NCBI RefSeq assembly: GCF_007827815.1
Contig: NZ_VITH01000008.1
Coordinates: 186,001 to 250,000 of the forward strand
Direction: 5' to 3'
DNA length: 64,000 nt
Source of the DNA: Azospirillum brasilense
GTDB lineage: Bacteria; Pseudomonadota; Alphaproteobacteria; Azospirillales; Azospirillaceae
Part shown: piece after piece, positions 44,076-51,061 of the stretch
Numbering within the stretch: the stretch's first letter is position 1
Layout: the number at the start of each line of letters is the position of its first letter
The notes under the pieces: generated by a model
The model's database searches: none
Seen by the model: the letters and a program-made list of their open reading frames with translations, nothing else
Told to the model about the DNA's origin: nothing
Made by a program: the position numbers and the translations under genes

Positions 44076-45071
44076 GTGACCGACACCAACCGGCCCCGCC
44101 CGGCCCTGGCCCGCGCCGCCGCGTTCCTCCGCCGCCTGACCGGAAAGCTGTTCCGCCGCGGCGCGCCCGTTCCCCCGCCCCCGCCGAAACCGGGGTCCCT
44201 GGCGGAACCGATGGACTCCGGGGTCTTCACCGGCGACTCCGGCTCGCTTGCCTACCGGCTGTTCGTGCCGAAGGGAGCCGCGACGGCACCGCGTCCGCTG
44301 CTGGTCATGCTGCACGGCTGCACCCAGTCGCCGGAGGACTTCGCCGTCGGGACCCGCATGAACCGGCTGGCCGCAGAGGCCGGCTGCCTCGTCCTCTATC
44401 CGGCGCAGACTCCCGCGGCGAACGACAAGAAGTGCTGGAACTGGTTCAACCCCGACCACCAGCGCCGCGAGCGCGGCGAACCGGCGCTGATCGCCGGAGC
44501 GACCCGGCAGGTCGTGGCGGAACAAGGGGCCGACCCGCAGCGCGTCTACGTCGCCGGAATTTCGGCGGGCGGCTCCGCCGCGATGGTCCTGGCGACCACC
44601 TATCCCGACCTGTTCGCCGCGGTGGGTGTCCATTCCGGCTTGCCCTACGGCTCGGCGACCGGCGTTCCGTCCGCCCTGTTGGCGATGAAGGCCGGCTCCT
44701 CGCCCGGCCAGCGCCCGGCGGCCGGGGCGCCGGTGGTTCCGGCCATCGTCTTCCATGGCGACGCGGACAAGGTCGTGCACCCGCGCAACGCCGATCATGT
44801 GATGGCCCAGGCCACCGCCAACGCGGAGGGGCTGACCGCGACGACCGCGGACGGACAGGTCCCCGGCGGGCGCGGCTTTACCCGCACCATCCACAAGGAC
44901 CGCGAGGGAGCGACGCTGTTCGAGCAGTGGACCGTCCACGGCAGCGGCCACGCCTGGTCCGGCGGCAGCCAGGGCGGCAGCTACACCGACCCGCAGGGGC
45001 CGGACGCCGCGCGGGAGACGCTGCGCTTCCTCCTGTCCCACCGGCACGCGGACCGCGCAACAAGCGCGTGA
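44076..45071 (+). CDS. PHB depolymerase-family (LpqC-type) esterase
   Basis: The 331-aa protein starts at GTG 44076. A basic, Pro-rich N-terminal region of about 45 residues precedes an alpha/beta hydrolase of the extracellular PHB depolymerase/feruloyl esterase type: PLLVMLHGCTQSPEDFAVGTRMN (oxyanion), the nucleophile in VYVAGISAGGSAAMVLA, Asp in FHGDADKVVHP and His in VHGSGHAWSGG. The N-terminus is not a clear Sec signal, so location is uncertain; the substrate could be poly-3-hydroxybutyrate oligomers or another polyester. Confidence 0.88.
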   Translation: MTDTNRPRPALARAAAFLRRLTGKLFRRGAPVPPPPPKPGSLAEPMDSGVFTGDSGSLAYRLFVPKGAATAPRPLLVMLHGCTQSPEDFAVGTRMNRLAAEAGCLVLYPAQTPAANDKKCWNWFNPDHQRRERGEPALIAGATRQVVAEQGADPQRVYVAGISAGGSAAMVLATTYPDLFAAVGVHSGLPYGSATGVPSALLAMKAGSSPGQRPAAGAPVVPAIVFHGDADKVVHPRNADHVMAQATANAEGLTATTADGQVPGGRGFTRTIHKDREGATLFEQWTVHGSGHAWSGGSQGGSYTDPQGPDAARETLRFLLSHRHADRATSA

Positions 45072-45157
45072 GTCCGTGGTTACCACTTTTGCACAGCCGA
45101 ATTCGCGTTGCCCGTGCCATAAGTTCTGTCAGCACCCACCAGCCCATCGATCCGGCC

Positions 45158-45433
45158 ATGCGCGTCCCCGCTTTCCGCCCCGCTGCCTTCGGCGCCCTCG
45201 CGCTGTGCCTGTCGGCGTGGCCGACGGTCCAGGCCGCCAACGTCTCCGCCGGGCAGGCCGAGGCGAAGGAGGCCGCGAAGTCGCTGGGCAACTGCACGCC
45301 CGCCAAGGTGGAGGTGATGAGCTACGTCACCGGCCGCTCCGGTCAGACGGTGTTCAAGGTGGGCTGCACCGAGGACAAGGACACCTTCGTGCTGGTGCAG
45401 TGCCGGTCGCGAATCTGCACGCTGCTGCGTTGA
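45158..45433 (+). CDS. Small secreted protein
   Basis: I do not recognise this 91-aa protein. It has a signal peptide (MRVPAFRPAAFGALALCLSAWPTVQA, cleavage after VQA) and a mature part of about 65 residues with four cysteines (NCTPAKVEVMS, VGCTEDKD, QCRSRICTLL), probably forming disulfides in the periplasm. No good ribosome binding site precedes ATG 45158. It follows the esterase by 86 bases. Confidence 0.6.
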   Translation: MRVPAFRPAAFGALALCLSAWPTVQAANVSAGQAEAKEAAKSLGNCTPAKVEVMSYVTGRSGQTVFKVGCTEDKDTFVLVQCRSRICTLLR

Positions 45434-45498
45434 TTCACGGCTTTTTAATGAGGTTCGCCTGGAATCGGACTCGAACACGGGACGGGGTGCAAGGGGTG

Positions 45499-45891
45499 AT
45501 GAGGCTCGCTCGGTCAATCGCGCTGCTGGCGCTGGCGGCCCTTCCGCTCGGCGCCTGCAGCGGCCCGATGATGGTCGCCAGCGCCGGCGCCGATCTCGTC
45601 TCCATCACCAGCACCAAGAAGACGCTCGGCGACCATCTGGTGTCCGCGGCGACCGGGCGCGACTGCTCCTCGGTGTCCTTCTCCGAGTCCGGGGTTTATT
45701 GTCCGGAGAAGGTCTACGTCGACCGCTCCCGCCTCTATTGCTATAAGACGCTGGCCGACGTGGATTGCCACCACATCCCCGACCCGCACCGCAACGGCCA
45801 CACCGCCCTGGCGAGCCCGCCGCCGGACATTCGTCCGGAGCCGCGGCAGCCGGGCTGGATCGAGCGGATGATGACCACGGCGGAGCAGTAA
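45499..45891 (+). CDS. Putative lipoprotein
   Basis: The 130-aa product has a lipoprotein signal: MRLARSIALLALAALPLGACSG, with the lipobox LGAC. The mature protein has a short hydrophobic stretch (MMVASAGADLVSITSTKKTLGDHLVSAATGRDC), several cysteines (CSSVSF, VYCPEK, LYCYK, DVDCHH) and a Pro-rich C-terminus. The segment TLGDHLVSAATGRDCS is common in alphaproteobacterial lipoproteins of unknown role. ATG 45499 or GTG 45496 are both possible. Confidence 0.75.
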   Translation: MRLARSIALLALAALPLGACSGPMMVASAGADLVSITSTKKTLGDHLVSAATGRDCSSVSFSESGVYCPEKVYVDRSRLYCYKTLADVDCHHIPDPHRNGHTALASPPPDIRPEPRQPGWIERMMTTAEQ

Positions 45892-45902
45892 GCCCGGCGG
45901 AG

Positions 45903-45914
45903 CCCCCCCCCCCC
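45903..45914. repeat. C12 homopolymer
   Basis: Twelve consecutive C lie between the lipoprotein stop and the end of the gene at 45925. It is intergenic, so length changes would not shift either reading frame. Confidence 0.8.
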
Positions 45915-45924
45915 GCGTCGGTCC

Positions 45925-46383
45925 TCAGCGCATCTTCTTCGCCACGAAGGCCTTGGCGAGGGTCATCATCGCCTTTTCATGGGTGACGCCGCCCTGCCCG
46001 CCCTTGCCGGCGGGAACCACCATGGTGGCCGACTTGACCGGAGCGGGCGCGCCGGCGCGGCCACGCGGCGCCGGTGCGTCCTCTCCGGGATCGCGGCCAA
46101 GACGGCTCAGCACGTCGGCCAGCGCCTCCTTGCTCAGCGCCGAATCCGCGGAACCACGCGACCGGCCCGGCTGCGCGGGCGCGGACCGGCTGGGCGCCGA
46201 CGGGCGGACGCCGCGCTCGATCGCCGCGGCGGCGATGGCCTTCAGAAAAGGCTGCGAAATGCCCAGCAGAAGCTGCGGGTCCTCGGCCGCCCAGGCCATC
46301 AGAAGCTTCTGCGCGGTCGCCCGGCTCCCCTTGGCCGCCACCAGCGCGTCGCGCACCTTGCCGTCCACATAGGAATTCGCCAT
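45925..46383 (-). CDS. Conserved hypothetical protein
   Basis: The 152-aa soluble protein has an N-terminal helical domain (residues 1-60; DGKVRDALVAAKGSRATAQKLLMAWAAEDPQLLLGISQPFLKAIAAAAIERGV), a long disordered Pro/Ala/Arg/Ser-rich linker and a short C-terminal helix (HEKAMMTLAKAFVAKKMR). I do not know the function. It is divergent from the DsbA-family gene with 163 bases between starts. Confidence 0.65.
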   Translation of the reverse strand: MANSYVDGKVRDALVAAKGSRATAQKLLMAWAAEDPQLLLGISQPFLKAIAAAAIERGVRPSAPSRSAPAQPGRSRGSADSALSKEALADVLSRLGRDPGEDAPAPRGRAGAPAPVKSATMVVPAGKGGQGGVTHEKAMMTLAKAFVAKKMR

Positions 46384-46546
46384 TGCCACACGCCTCCGAC
46401 CGCCGCGGACGCTCATCCGCGGAACCCCGCGACTCTCCGGCGGCAAGGGTTAACAAAGGGTTGCAAAGGCGGTTGCCCGAACGCGGCGGGATGCCCCATG
46501 GGCAGGGCGGTTGCGCGGCGGGGCGGGAATGGGGGATAGTGGTCCC

Positions 46547-47200
46547 ATGCTGATCGAAACCTACGCCGACCTGATCTGCCCCTGGTGCTACATCGGCAAG
46601 CGTCGGCTTGCCCGCGCGCTGGCCGACCGGCCGCGCGTCCAGGTGGAGTTGCGCTGGCAGCCCTTCCAGCTCAACCCGGACATGGCGCCGGGCGGCATGG
46701 AGCGCAGCGCCTATCTGGCGGCCAAGTTCGGCGGCACCGAGCGGGCGCGGCAGATCCATCTGGTTGTCGAGGAAACGGCGGAACGCGACGGCCTGCCCTT
46801 GCGGCTGGACCGAATCCGGCGCACGCCCAACAGCTTCGACGGGCACCGGCTGATCCGCATCGCTGCCCGCCACGGGCTGGGCGACCGCATGGCCGACGCG
46901 CTGTTCCACGCCTATTTCGTGGACGGGCTGGACATCGGCGACCGCGACACGCTGGCCGCGACCGCCGCCGGCCTGGGCTTCGATTTCGACGAGATCAAGA
47001 CTCTGCTGACCGGCGATGCCGAGACCTCGGCGGTCTTCAACGCCGACGCCACGGCGCGGCAACTCGGCCTGCAGGCGGTGCCCTGCTACATCTTCAACCG
47101 GCGCTACGCGCTGTCCGGCGCGCAGGAGCCCGCCAGCTTCCTCCCGCTTCTCGACCTCGGGGTCGAGGAGCAGGAAGGCGTGACGGCGGCGGCCGACTGA
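46547..47200 (+). CDS. DsbA family oxidoreductase (FrnE-like)
   Basis: The 217-aa protein is a thioredoxin-fold DsbA/2-hydroxychromene-2-carboxylate isomerase-like protein with active site CPWC in ETYADLICPWCYIGKRRL and an inserted helical domain, ending QAVPCYIFNRRYALSGAQEP (cis-Pro region VP). There is no signal peptide, so it is cytoplasmic, as for FrnE. Its stop is immediately coupled to arfB (TGATG). Confidence 0.93.
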   Translation: MLIETYADLICPWCYIGKRRLARALADRPRVQVELRWQPFQLNPDMAPGGMERSAYLAAKFGGTERARQIHLVVEETAERDGLPLRLDRIRRTPNSFDGHRLIRIAARHGLGDRMADALFHAYFVDGLDIGDRDTLAATAAGLGFDFDEIKTLLTGDAETSAVFNADATARQLGLQAVPCYIFNRRYALSGAQEPASFLPLLDLGVEEQEGVTAAAD

Positions 47201-47619
47201 TGATCCGGGTCACCCCGCGCATCAGCCTGGACGAGAGCGAGCTTCAGGAGAGCTTCATCCGCGCGTCCGGTCCCGGCGGCCAGCACGTCAACAAGACGGA
47301 CAGCGCGGTGCAATTGCGCTTCGACGTGGCGGCTTCGCCGAACATCCCGGAAGACGTGAAGGCCCGGCTGGTCCGGCTGGCCGGCTCGCGCATGACCGCG
47401 GCGGGCGTGCTGATCATCGTCGGCGACACCTACCGCAGCCAGCTGCGCAACCGCGAGGATGTGCGCGAGCGGCTGATCGACCTGATCCGCGACGCGACGG
47501 TGGTGCCGAAGAGCCGACGCCCGACCAAGCCGACCCTCGGCTCCAAGAAGCGTCGCCTGGAGGCCAAGGGTCAGCGGTCGGACATCAAGCGTCTGCGCTC
47601 CGGCAAGCCGGAGGATTGA
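47200..47619 (+). CDS. arfB: Alternative ribosome-rescue factor ArfB (peptidyl-tRNA hydrolase, YaeJ)
   Basis: ArfB frees stalled ribosomes by hydrolysing peptidyl-tRNA. The 139-aa protein has the release-factor motif ESFIRASGPGGQHVNKTDSAVQLRFDV (GGQ), and the basic C-terminal tail KPTLGSKKRRLEAKGQRSDIKRLRSGKPED, which enters the mRNA channel. The start at 47200 shares a base with the stop of the DsbA-family gene. Confidence 0.95.
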   Translation: MIRVTPRISLDESELQESFIRASGPGGQHVNKTDSAVQLRFDVAASPNIPEDVKARLVRLAGSRMTAAGVLIIVGDTYRSQLRNREDVRERLIDLIRDATVVPKSRRPTKPTLGSKKRRLEAKGQRSDIKRLRSGKPED

Positions 47620-47625
47620 GGCCGC

Positions 47626-48069
47626 TCAATGAGCGGTCTTCTGCCGGTTCAGCGAGACCATGTTCCCGCCATACTGGAATTCCGGCAGGTTGGCGAACTG
47701 ATCCTTGGTGAGCTGGGTCGCCACGAGGGCGTCCTGCTGCTGGTTGTAGCGGACGTTGTCGATGTCCAGCGCCACGTTCCGCCCGCCGATGCCCATGATG
47801 CCGCCGGTGGAGACCACGAGCTGGCTCGGCCGGTTGCTGCGGTTGAACAGGACATCCTCGACCTGCCCCACCTTCTGCCCGTCATAGGCGACGACGGACT
47901 TGCCCAGCATGGCCTGCGGCTCGATCCGCGAGGCGGTCTGGAGCGACTGTTCGGACATCGGACGGGATGCCTGTTCGCTTCCCCCACCGAACCAGCTCGA
48001 CGTCTCGGCGCATCCCCCCAAGGCCAGAAGCGCGACCGCCGACAGGACCGGAACAGCAACCTTACGCAT
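47626..48069 (-). CDS. PRC-barrel domain lipoprotein
   Basis: The 147-aa product has a lipoprotein signal (MRKVAVPVLSAVALLALGGCAE, lipobox LGGC), a Ser/Gly-rich linker and a PRC-barrel domain (residues about 52-140: MLGKSVVAYDGQKVGQVEDVLFNRSNRPSQLVVSTGGIMGIGGRNVALDIDNVRY...LTKDQFANLPEFQY). PRC barrels are small beta folds found in RimM and photosynthetic reaction centre subunits; secreted versions have unknown roles. AAGGAGG precedes ATG 48069. It is divergent from the AI-2E-family gene. Confidence 0.9.
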   Translation of the reverse strand: MRKVAVPVLSAVALLALGGCAETSSWFGGGSEQASRPMSEQSLQTASRIEPQAMLGKSVVAYDGQKVGQVEDVLFNRSNRPSQLVVSTGGIMGIGGRNVALDIDNVRYNQQQDALVATQLTKDQFANLPEFQYGGNMVSLNRQKTAH

Positions 48070-48163
48070 AGCCCCCTCCTTCTGACGAGATAACCACGCG
48101 GGTTTAAACAGGCCGTCGACCGCAATCGTCACGGTGTCTTGCGGCGATCGCACCCGACGCGCC

Positions 48164-48188
48164 GGAACGCGCCGCGTCCGGCCGTGTT
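48164..48188 (+). promoter_or_regulatory. EcfG-type promoter candidate for the AI-2E-family gene
   Basis: GGAAC at 48164-48168 and TGTT at 48185-48188 are separated by 16 bases. It ends 38 bases before the ATG at 48227, the same spacing and distance as for the DUF892 gene at 8990. Confidence 0.65.
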
Positions 48189-48226
48189 CTGCACTCTCTC
48201 AACTCTCCGCCGAGGCACCACCAATC

Positions 48227-50095
48227 ATGGCCGAAGACACCGCCCGCCGGTTGCAGGCCCGCCCCATTCCGGTGCCGAAGGCCGCCCCGCCCGCCTCCAC
48301 CCAGACGACGCTGCTGGTCATCGCGCTGGTGGTGGCGACGCTGTATCTGGGAAGCGACATCCTGGTCCCCATCGCGCTGGCGGTGCTGCTGACCTTCGTC
48401 CTGGCGCCCATCGTCAGCCGGCTGGAGCGGCTGCGGCTGGGCCGGATACCCTCCGTGCTGGCCGTGGTGGTTCTGGTCTTCGCGGGCATCGCCGGCTTCG
48501 GCATGGTGGTCGGCGGGCAGATCGCCGACCTCGCCAACAACCTGCCCAGCTATCAGAAGAATGTGCATGACAAGCTGGACTCGCTGCGCTCCCGCGCCGC
48601 GTCGGCGGGCAGCGGCGGGGTGGTGCAGCAGGCGACCGAAGCCTTCCGCGACCTGAAGCAGGGTCTGGAGCAGGTGACCGGCGAGACCGCGCCCGCCGCG
48701 CAGTCCAACGCCCTGCCCACCCCCGGCGCCGCGCGGGAACCGGTGCCGGTGCGGATCGAGCAGGACGGCTCCGACGCCCTGACCATCATCAGCGACGTGC
48801 TGGGGCCGGCGATGGCCCCGGTCGCCACGGCGGGCATGGTGCTGGTCTTCACCATCTTCATGCTGCTGCAGCGCGAGGACCTGCGCGACCGGCTGATCCG
48901 GCTGGCCGGGTCCGGCGACCTCAGCCGCACGACGGAGGCGATGAACGACGCGGGCGAACGGGTCAGCCGCTATCTGCTGATGCAGTGCGTGGTCAATGTC
49001 ACCTATGGCCTGCCCATCGGGGTCGGGCTGTGGCTGATCGGCGTGCCGAACCCGCTGCTCTGGGGCCTGCTGTCGACGGTGCTGCGCTTCATCCCCTTCC
49101 TGGGGCCGGCCATCGCCGCGGCCTTCCCGATCCTGCTGTCCTTCGCGGTCGATGGGGGATGGACCCTGCCGCTGCTCTGCATCGCCCTGTTCGTGGCGGT
49201 GGAGCTGTTCTCCAACAACGTGGTGGAACCCTGGCTCTACGGCTCGGCCACCGGCCTGTCGTCGCTGGCGATCATCGTGGCGGCGGTGTTCTGGACCACA
49301 CTGTGGGGACCGGTCGGGCTGCTGCTGGCGACGCCGCTGACCGTCTGCCTCGTCGTGCTGGGGCGGCACGTTCCGCAGCTTCACTTCCTGGAGGTGATGC
49401 TGGGCGACCGCCCGGTGCTGCCCGAAGAGGCCAAGCTGTACCAGCGCCTGCTCGCCCGCGATCCCATCGAAGCCATGGAGATCGCCGAGGAGAAGATGAG
49501 CAAGGGCGGATTGGTGGAGGCCGGGCACGGGCTGCTCATCCCCACCCTGTCGCTGGCCGAGCAGGACCGCCAGCGCAACCGCCTGAACCCGGAAGGACGG
49601 CAGGCGGTGGCCGAGGGCATGGTCGCCCTGCTGGACGAGATGATGGAAGCCTCCCCGCCCGCCGTGGAAGACACGCCGCTGGTCCTGTGCATCGGCGCCC
49701 GCAACGACCTGGACGAGGCGGCGGCGGCTCTGCTCGGCCATATGCTGCGCCCGCGCGGTCTGCGCGCCGATGTGCTCCCCTGCGAGAAGGTCTCGGTCCG
49801 CTCCATCGCCGCGCTGGCCCCGACCGGCGTCTCGGCGGTGGCGCTGTCCTACCTGAACCCGTCGGCCCTGTCGCACGCCCGCCGGCTGGTGCGCCGCCTG
49901 CGGCTGCATTTCGGCCCCGACGTGCCGATCCTGCTCTGCCTGTGGAGCGCCCACCCCGAAGCCGACGCGCCGGAGCAAGCCACCACCCAGACCTCGGCCG
50001 ACCGCGTCGCCACCAGCCTGACCGGCGCCGTCACCCAGTTGGAGGAATTGGGCGTGCTCGCCGCCGTCGAGGCGGAGAAAGCTCCCCAGGCTTAA
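48227..50095 (+). CDS. AI-2E family transporter with C-terminal extra domain
   Basis: The 622-aa protein has the AI-2E (PerM/TqsA) core in residues about 25-390: eight predicted membrane segments, with LLMQCVVNVTYGLPIGVGLWLIGVPNPLLWGLLSTVLRFIPFLGPAIAA and FSNNVVEPWLYGSATGLSSLAIIVAAVFWTTLWGPVGLLLATPLT as family motifs. Unlike standard members of about 350 aa, it continues for some 230 residues. The tail includes PLVLCIGARNDLDEAAAALLGHMLRPRGLRADVLPCE and VSAVALSYLNPSALSHARRLVRRLRLHFGPDVPILLCLW, which looks like a Rossmann fold similar to B12-binding domains but without DxHxxG. Substrate unknown; not necessarily AI-2. Confidence 0.88.
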   Translation: MAEDTARRLQARPIPVPKAAPPASTQTTLLVIALVVATLYLGSDILVPIALAVLLTFVLAPIVSRLERLRLGRIPSVLAVVVLVFAGIAGFGMVVGGQIADLANNLPSYQKNVHDKLDSLRSRAASAGSGGVVQQATEAFRDLKQGLEQVTGETAPAAQSNALPTPGAAREPVPVRIEQDGSDALTIISDVLGPAMAPVATAGMVLVFTIFMLLQREDLRDRLIRLAGSGDLSRTTEAMNDAGERVSRYLLMQCVVNVTYGLPIGVGLWLIGVPNPLLWGLLSTVLRFIPFLGPAIAAAFPILLSFAVDGGWTLPLLCIALFVAVELFSNNVVEPWLYGSATGLSSLAIIVAAVFWTTLWGPVGLLLATPLTVCLVVLGRHVPQLHFLEVMLGDRPVLPEEAKLYQRLLARDPIEAMEIAEEKMSKGGLVEAGHGLLIPTLSLAEQDRQRNRLNPEGRQAVAEGMVALLDEMMEASPPAVEDTPLVLCIGARNDLDEAAAALLGHMLRPRGLRADVLPCEKVSVRSIAALAPTGVSAVALSYLNPSALSHARRLVRRLRLHFGPDVPILLCLWSAHPEADAPEQATTQTSADRVATSLTGAVTQLEELGVLAAVEAEKAPQA

Positions 50096-51057
50096 CCGGG
50101 CAGGACGGTGCAGACGCGTTTCAGCGCGTCGGCCGCGCGTTCCACGTCCTCGTCGCGCACCAGCACGTAGTCGGTGTCGTAGGTGGACATGGCGAAGATC
50201 GGCACGCGGGCCTGGGCCAGCGGCACGGCGATGCGCGCCAGCACCCCGAACAGCGAGAAGTCCAGCGGCCCCTCCACCTTGAAGGCGCGCCAGCCGCACT
50301 CCGCCGTCACGCCGTCCGGCACGCGGGATTCGCGGCAGAGGATGGACAGTTCCTCCCCCGTGCGGGTGGCGCTGACCAGCGGATCGGTCCAGTCGAGCCA
50401 CGTCGGCATCCCGTCCCCCGGCGCCAGCCGCGCCACCGCCAGCCGGTCGGGCAGGACCGACAGGGTCAGCGGCTTGGTCTCCGGCAGCAGGGCGGCGTCC
50501 AGCGTGGCGCGGTCCACCTCGAAGGGCTTGAGGATGCGCTTCGCCCTGGCCGCCAGCGACGGGATGCGCGAGCGCATGGCGCGGCCTAGCATGTCCGCCG
50601 CGACCGGGCGAAGCTCCGGATCGTCCGCCGCCAGATCGACCATGGCCTGAAGCGCGGCGCTCTGCACGATCCGGCTGGCCCGGTTCTCGAACCAGCCCTC
50701 CAGAAGCGCGACCACCCGCTCCCGCTGCTCCACGCTCAGGCTCAGGCGCGGCAGGATCGCCGCCAGATGCCAGCGCACCTCGGCCTGCTCGATCGCCGCC
50801 GCCTCGGTCAGCAGGCGTTCGGCGAAGGCGTCCAGCGGGCGGGCGTCGCCGCGCGACACCCGGTCCAAGGCGTCGGCGGCGCGCATCCGCACCCCGGCGT
50901 CGGCGTCGAACAGGCAGGCCACCAGTTCCGGCAGGCGGGCGGGGTCGGCGGCCACCGCCTCCGCCACCGTAGGAATGTTGCCGAAGGCCCGCCGGTCGCC
51001 GCCGAGCGCCAGGGCCTTCGCCAAGCCCCTGTCCTTGGGGCCCCCATCCTTTTTCAT
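50092..51057 (-). CDS. HEAT-repeat and ACT-domain fusion protein
   Basis: The 321-aa protein joins two parts. Residues about 20-185 are HEAT-like helical repeats (VACLFDADAGVRMRAADALDRVSR, VRWHLAAILPRLSLSVEQRERVVALLEGWFENRASRIVQSAALQAMVDLA). Residues about 195-321 match the CASTOR-type ACT domain (LPDRLAVARLAPGDGMPTWL, ELSILCRESRVP, WRAFKVEGPLDFSLFGVLARIAVPLAQARVPIFAMSTYDTDYVLVRDEDVERAADALK). ACT domains bind amino acids. The reading frame is continuous across the joint. I cannot name the function. It lies four bases after mfd on the same strand and its end overlaps the stop of the AI-2E gene. Confidence 0.8.
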   Translation of the reverse strand: MKKDGGPKDRGLAKALALGGDRRAFGNIPTVAEAVAADPARLPELVACLFDADAGVRMRAADALDRVSRGDARPLDAFAERLLTEAAAIEQAEVRWHLAAILPRLSLSVEQRERVVALLEGWFENRASRIVQSAALQAMVDLAADDPELRPVAADMLGRAMRSRIPSLAARAKRILKPFEVDRATLDAALLPETKPLTLSVLPDRLAVARLAPGDGMPTWLDWTDPLVSATRTGEELSILCRESRVPDGVTAECGWRAFKVEGPLDFSLFGVLARIAVPLAQARVPIFAMSTYDTDYVLVRDEDVERAADALKRVCTVLPG

Positions 51058-51061
51058 CGCC

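Noticed and set aside
45466..45490. tRNA-like segment: TGG...GGACTCGAAC reads on the minus strand as GTTCGAGTCC near a CCA.
   Set aside because: The T-stem bases around TTCGAGT do not pair beyond one position, and no anticodon or D arm is present.
46445..46462. Third CtrA-like site (GGTTAACAAAGGGTTGC) near the start of the gene at 45925-46383.
   Set aside because: Only one half-site fits; the other matches two of four positions.
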